Source: Blastocystis sp. Blastoise (taxonomy: Eukaryota > Sar > Bigyra > Opalinata > Blastocystidae). From it: a stretch of 64,000 nt of DNA. The translations under genes were made by a program, and so were the position numbers. Positions 60,901 through 64,000 of this stretch are shown here, piece by piece. Where the stretch lies: positions 1,048,001 through 1,112,000 of the forward strand of contig JBBPEB010000003.1 in the NCBI GenBank assembly GCA_039096225.1. Direction: 5' to 3'. The notes under the pieces are model-generated. The model saw nothing but the letters and a program-made list of their open reading frames with translations. It had not been told where the DNA came from and did not search any database. Numbering within the stretch: position 1 is the stretch's first letter; each line of letters begins with the position of its first letter.

Positions 60901-62339
60901 TTTTCTTATTATTTTTATATTTATGTTTATTATAGAGTAATCTATTCAATAAAACAGAATAATCAACAGAACCTATAAATAGAGTAGTATAGTCATTATA
61001 AATAATTCTTATTTTATTATATAGTTATAATAATATGAAGACTTTTTTATGTGTTTTATATATAATATTATATATATATATACTATCCATTTCTATATAT
61101 TCTATTCCTTGATTTTTCTTTAATTCATATAAAGAAGGTTCATATGTAAAATCATTAATTGTATTATTATTATTATTATTATTATTAATATTATTATTAT
61201 TTGAAGATTCGAATTGTTTATTATAGGATCTCTTTAATGGTGATGTTATTTGAGGAGAAGAAGGAGATATATCTTCTTCTTCTACTGGAGTTAATACTAT
61301 ATATATATATAGAATATACTGAATATTATTTTTATAATATATTGAATATTATTTTTATAATATATTGAATACTATTTTTATAATATATATATAATATTAT
61401 TATAATTCTAATTATGTATAAAAAACAATAATTATTATAAAATATAGTTGAATACAATTCGATGAGTTCGAAACAGAGAATTGTTTATTTACAAATAAAC
61501 TTGGAGAAGGAATATAATTATTTTTTGTACTTCTTTGTTTTCTATATTTTCGTTGTAATTCAGAAGCACTAAAAGAAGAATCATCTTCATTCATAGAATA
61601 TCCAGGAGTACTACATATAGAATAATAATAGTAAATATTATATAATAATAATATAAAAAAACAATAATTAATATAATAATATAAAAAACAACATATAATT
61701 ATAACATTAAAAACAATAATTAATACAATAATAATAAAAAACAAATCATAATCATTACTCTCTATATTCTATTTAAATAATAATTATTATCAACTATACC
61801 TTGAATAGTCATCATTTGGATTTGTAAAATTCGTTTCAATTGTCAGTTTTTTCTTCTTTCTATATTAAATATTAGTTAATACAGATATTTTTATACTATC
61901 AAATTAACAGTAAATACATTTTAGTTTGAGAAGAATGAGCTACTGGATACTTTAACGCATTAATTGTCGACATGATTTTTCTCAGCCCATAGAGATAAAT
62001 CTTGACGACTTTCCGAACGAAGACATAATGTATCGTTTTTATCATTAAATATTCTTAAAGTGTAATACTTATAATCATACCTAATAAAAAAATTAAAATA
62101 TGAAGAAAATATTTATTTTTTTACTTATCTTTTACTGAGGAATAGCTAGTTAGTTGAAATATCATTTTTGCATCTAAAACAGAGCTTCCTATTCTTCGTG
62201 AAGTAATTGTTCCATCGGAATACAAAGTGATTGTTCTATACTCTCACAAAAATTGCATTGAAAATATATACCGTTTCTTCCACAGATGCGAAACATATCC
62301 GCGCTTCATTAAATCATTTTCATATACAACATAAGCCAT
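57996..62339 (-). CDS. PH-domain protein with long low-complexity region; frameshift at an A5 run
   Basis: Exon 1 (62339-62272) encodes MAYVVYENDLMKRGYVSHLWKK. The next exons give TITLYSDGTITSRRIGSS, LDAKMIFQLTSYSSVK and YDYKYYTLRIFN with LCLRSESRQDLSLWAEK. This is a complete pleckstrin-homology pattern with the terminal helix Trp. At AAAAA (61980-61976, minus strand) the frame must shift by one base to continue IMSTINALKYPVAHSSQ; without it the protein stops at KNHVDN. Downstream are basic and Asn/Ser-rich exons: STPGYSMNEDDSSFSASE, SPSSPQITSPLKRSYN, a Lys-rich block (WLTRWIQRIKQKYHDYKLKK), and the 1.96-kb exon 60083-58122, nearly all Asn/Ser. The last exon here (EEGKKEAQNDQINK) splices in frame to the SM coding region, so the two could be one protein. 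PH domains bind phosphoinositides or proteins; the ligand cannot be told. Confidence 0.6.
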
Positions 62340-62765
62340 GTTGTGTTTTTGATGTTGACTTTAAATTAAATATGAAAAGCCGTGTATAGTTGTTTTGATA
62401 TTCTATTACTTTAAAATTAATACTTCGATAGTTGCTTACAAAAAAATCATTATTATTTTGAACACGCAATTGAATTTTGTTTATTTTTTGCAGTTAAACA
62501 ATAGTATTGACTGTCAAAACAAAATTATTATATTCTAATGATAATATTGGATATTAGTTTTAGCATAAATAAACGATATATATGTTTATTCTTAAAATGA
62601 GGATAATTACAACAAGAAAACAAATAGTATTATAAAAAAAAAAAATCTTTCATCATAGATTAATTTGTGAAACACGCAAAAAAAGATGAAAAAAAAAAAA
62701 GCAATACATATATTATACAAAATAAAAAACAACATATATATATATATATATATATATGATAAGAA
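62340..62765. other. Intergenic, promoter side of the PH gene
   Basis: About 425 bp with poly-A tracts and a (TA) run near 62730-62757; no gene seen. Confidence 0.5.
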
Positions 62766-64000
62766 TTACAAACAAGCTCGAATAACAAACATGGATTTAA
62801 TGCATATAATATGGTTATTTTCTGGATAGATTTTATCAAATAATTCACAGAATATAGGATATTCTTGGAATGGTGAATCTTCTTGTTTATATTGAAAAAC
62901 CATCGATTCATGACTTCCTCTGTAAACAATGCATAAAGTATTATTTCCTAATACTATAAATGCTCCAGGTTGAGTATATGTGAAGAATGAAGATTTTCTG
63001 GTATCATCAAGATTATAAAAATGAAATAATTGTTTTTCGCATTCATAAGTAAATAAGAAAACAGAAGTATCATTAATGTTCTTATTTTCTGGTTCATGAA
63101 TACACTCAGCAGTTGATTCTCTATTAGCCTTACACTCATAATCTATATGTATTAAATATTCATAAAAATTTTTTTTATATATTTTAAACAATTTATATAT
63201 ATAGACTAAAAAACTATATACAATAAGATTTTGGTTTACATTGTAAATGTTCTGTATAAAAGCCAAAATAGATTCCAGCATCTTTTTCATCTTTTTTTGT
63301 ATGAAATATTAATATATATGGCAAACCATCATATATATAAGGTTGAATATCTTTAACTGGATTGTTTTCTTGTTCATTAATTCTATAAAAATAGTATAGG
63401 TAACTCTTAATAAATTAAATATATATTTATATATTTTTTCAAATATAAATTAAAGAAAAAACAATAAATATAAAAAAAAAATTAAAAAATTGAAAAATAA
63501 TAACAATAATATTATTATACTCATGATAATATAATATAGACCAATTTGGCTCATATTGATGTTCATTAATTCTTTTAATAATATCACATATAAAAAAATA
63601 TGTATTATTTGTAGATAATATAGATAAAAAATGATCTCTGTTGTAATAAAGATTAGTTATATTATTCTTTGTATAGAGTGATATTCTTTCAAGTTGATTA
63701 TTGTTATTATTATTTTCTTGAGATATAGAAGAATGTTGTTCAGTCGATATATATTGTGATAGAGAAAAAATAGTAGTATTTGAAGAAGTAGATGTATTTA
63801 AAAGAGATTTATTAGAGTTATTATAAGATGATTGCTCATTAGAAGAAGATTGTGAAGAGGGAGTACACTTTGAAAAAGGCTCATGATTAACAAATAGGTC
63901 ATCTGTTATAGGTAAATCATAAAATGAATTCGAAGGATCTAAGTTAGTTAAATTATTATCTGAAATATGATTATCTGAAATATTATTATCTGAAATATGA
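62766..64000 (-). CDS. C-terminal part of an unknown protein, gene runs off the window
   Basis: The gene ends with SMFVIRACL and TAA at 62766. Exons upstream include EYPIFCELFDKIYPENN, QPGAFIVLGNNTLCIVYRG, VSVFLFTYECEKQLFHFYN-like sequence, AGIYFGFYTEHLQCKPKS, PYIYDGLPYILIFHTKKDE, and a Ser/Asn-rich exon (SLSQYISTEQHSSISQEN) reaching the window edge, where ISDN-type codon repeats occur. Alternating hydrophobic strands ('fivlgnntlcivyrg') suggest a beta-rich fold such as a propeller, but no family was recognised. The 5' end lies beyond 64000. Confidence 0.5.

Noticed and set aside
63958-64000. CRISPR-like short direct repeats at the window end
   Set aside because: They are in-frame codon repeats (ISDN type) of a coding exon in a eukaryotic genome.

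Overview
This is eukaryotic nuclear DNA. It is extremely AT-rich, split by many short spliceosomal introns, and full of (AT)n and (AAT)n microsatellites. Most introns begin GTATAT and end ATATAG, and many are only 36-90 nt long. All 18 protein genes whose ends I could place stop with TAA. The gene set (Tousled-like kinase, ITFG2-like beta-propeller, UBR-type E3, BTB-TLDc family, Sec1/Munc18 protein) argues against a dikaryotic fungus. Two clear U12-type AT-AC introns argue against lineages that lost the minor spliceosome, such as Dictyostelium, despite the Dictyostelium-like base composition and Asn runs. I cannot name the organism; a free-living protist or an early-branching opisthokont or amoebozoan is my best reading.

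Layout. 1-0.9 kb: end of a methyltransferase-like gene with an AT-AC intron, followed by a tRNA-Leu(UAA). 2-19.6 kb: a family region with three BTB-TLDc genes (one with two TLDc domains, one with an in-frame TGA at a conserved Trp), a multi-exon T1/BTB plus leucine-rich-repeat gene, and a Ser/Asn/Asp-rich single-pass protein gene whose upstream DNA carries a dense GACAA/TTGTC cluster. 20-28.5 kb: housekeeping and signalling genes packed tightly (TLK kinase, UVR-like protein, ITFG2-like propeller, and an Hsp70 whose C-terminal lid is replaced by a membrane anchor). 28.6-34 kb: a secreted/type I membrane receptor-like protein and a multi-pass membrane protein carrying the second AT-AC intron. 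34.6-40.7 kb: a very Asn-rich protein. 41.3-43.8 kb: divergent IWS1 (elongation factor) and NAA50-like acetyltransferase genes. 44.1-54.3 kb: one very large N-recognin-type UBR E3 ligase gene. 54.6-62.3 kb: a Sec1/Munc18 module downstream of, and possibly fused to, a PH-domain low-complexity protein. 62.8 kb to the end: a partial gene of unknown function.

The genes do not form an obvious pathway. They show a compact genome in which neighbours are convergent or divergent with 20-700 bp between them. The regions around the BTB-TLDc family (about 8.9-10.4 kb and 14.7-18.0 kb) are gene-poor. Gene models were joined by hand by matching splice phase and reading frame. Where an exon edge is uncertain I say so. 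Protein family names rest on motif recognition, not on searches.
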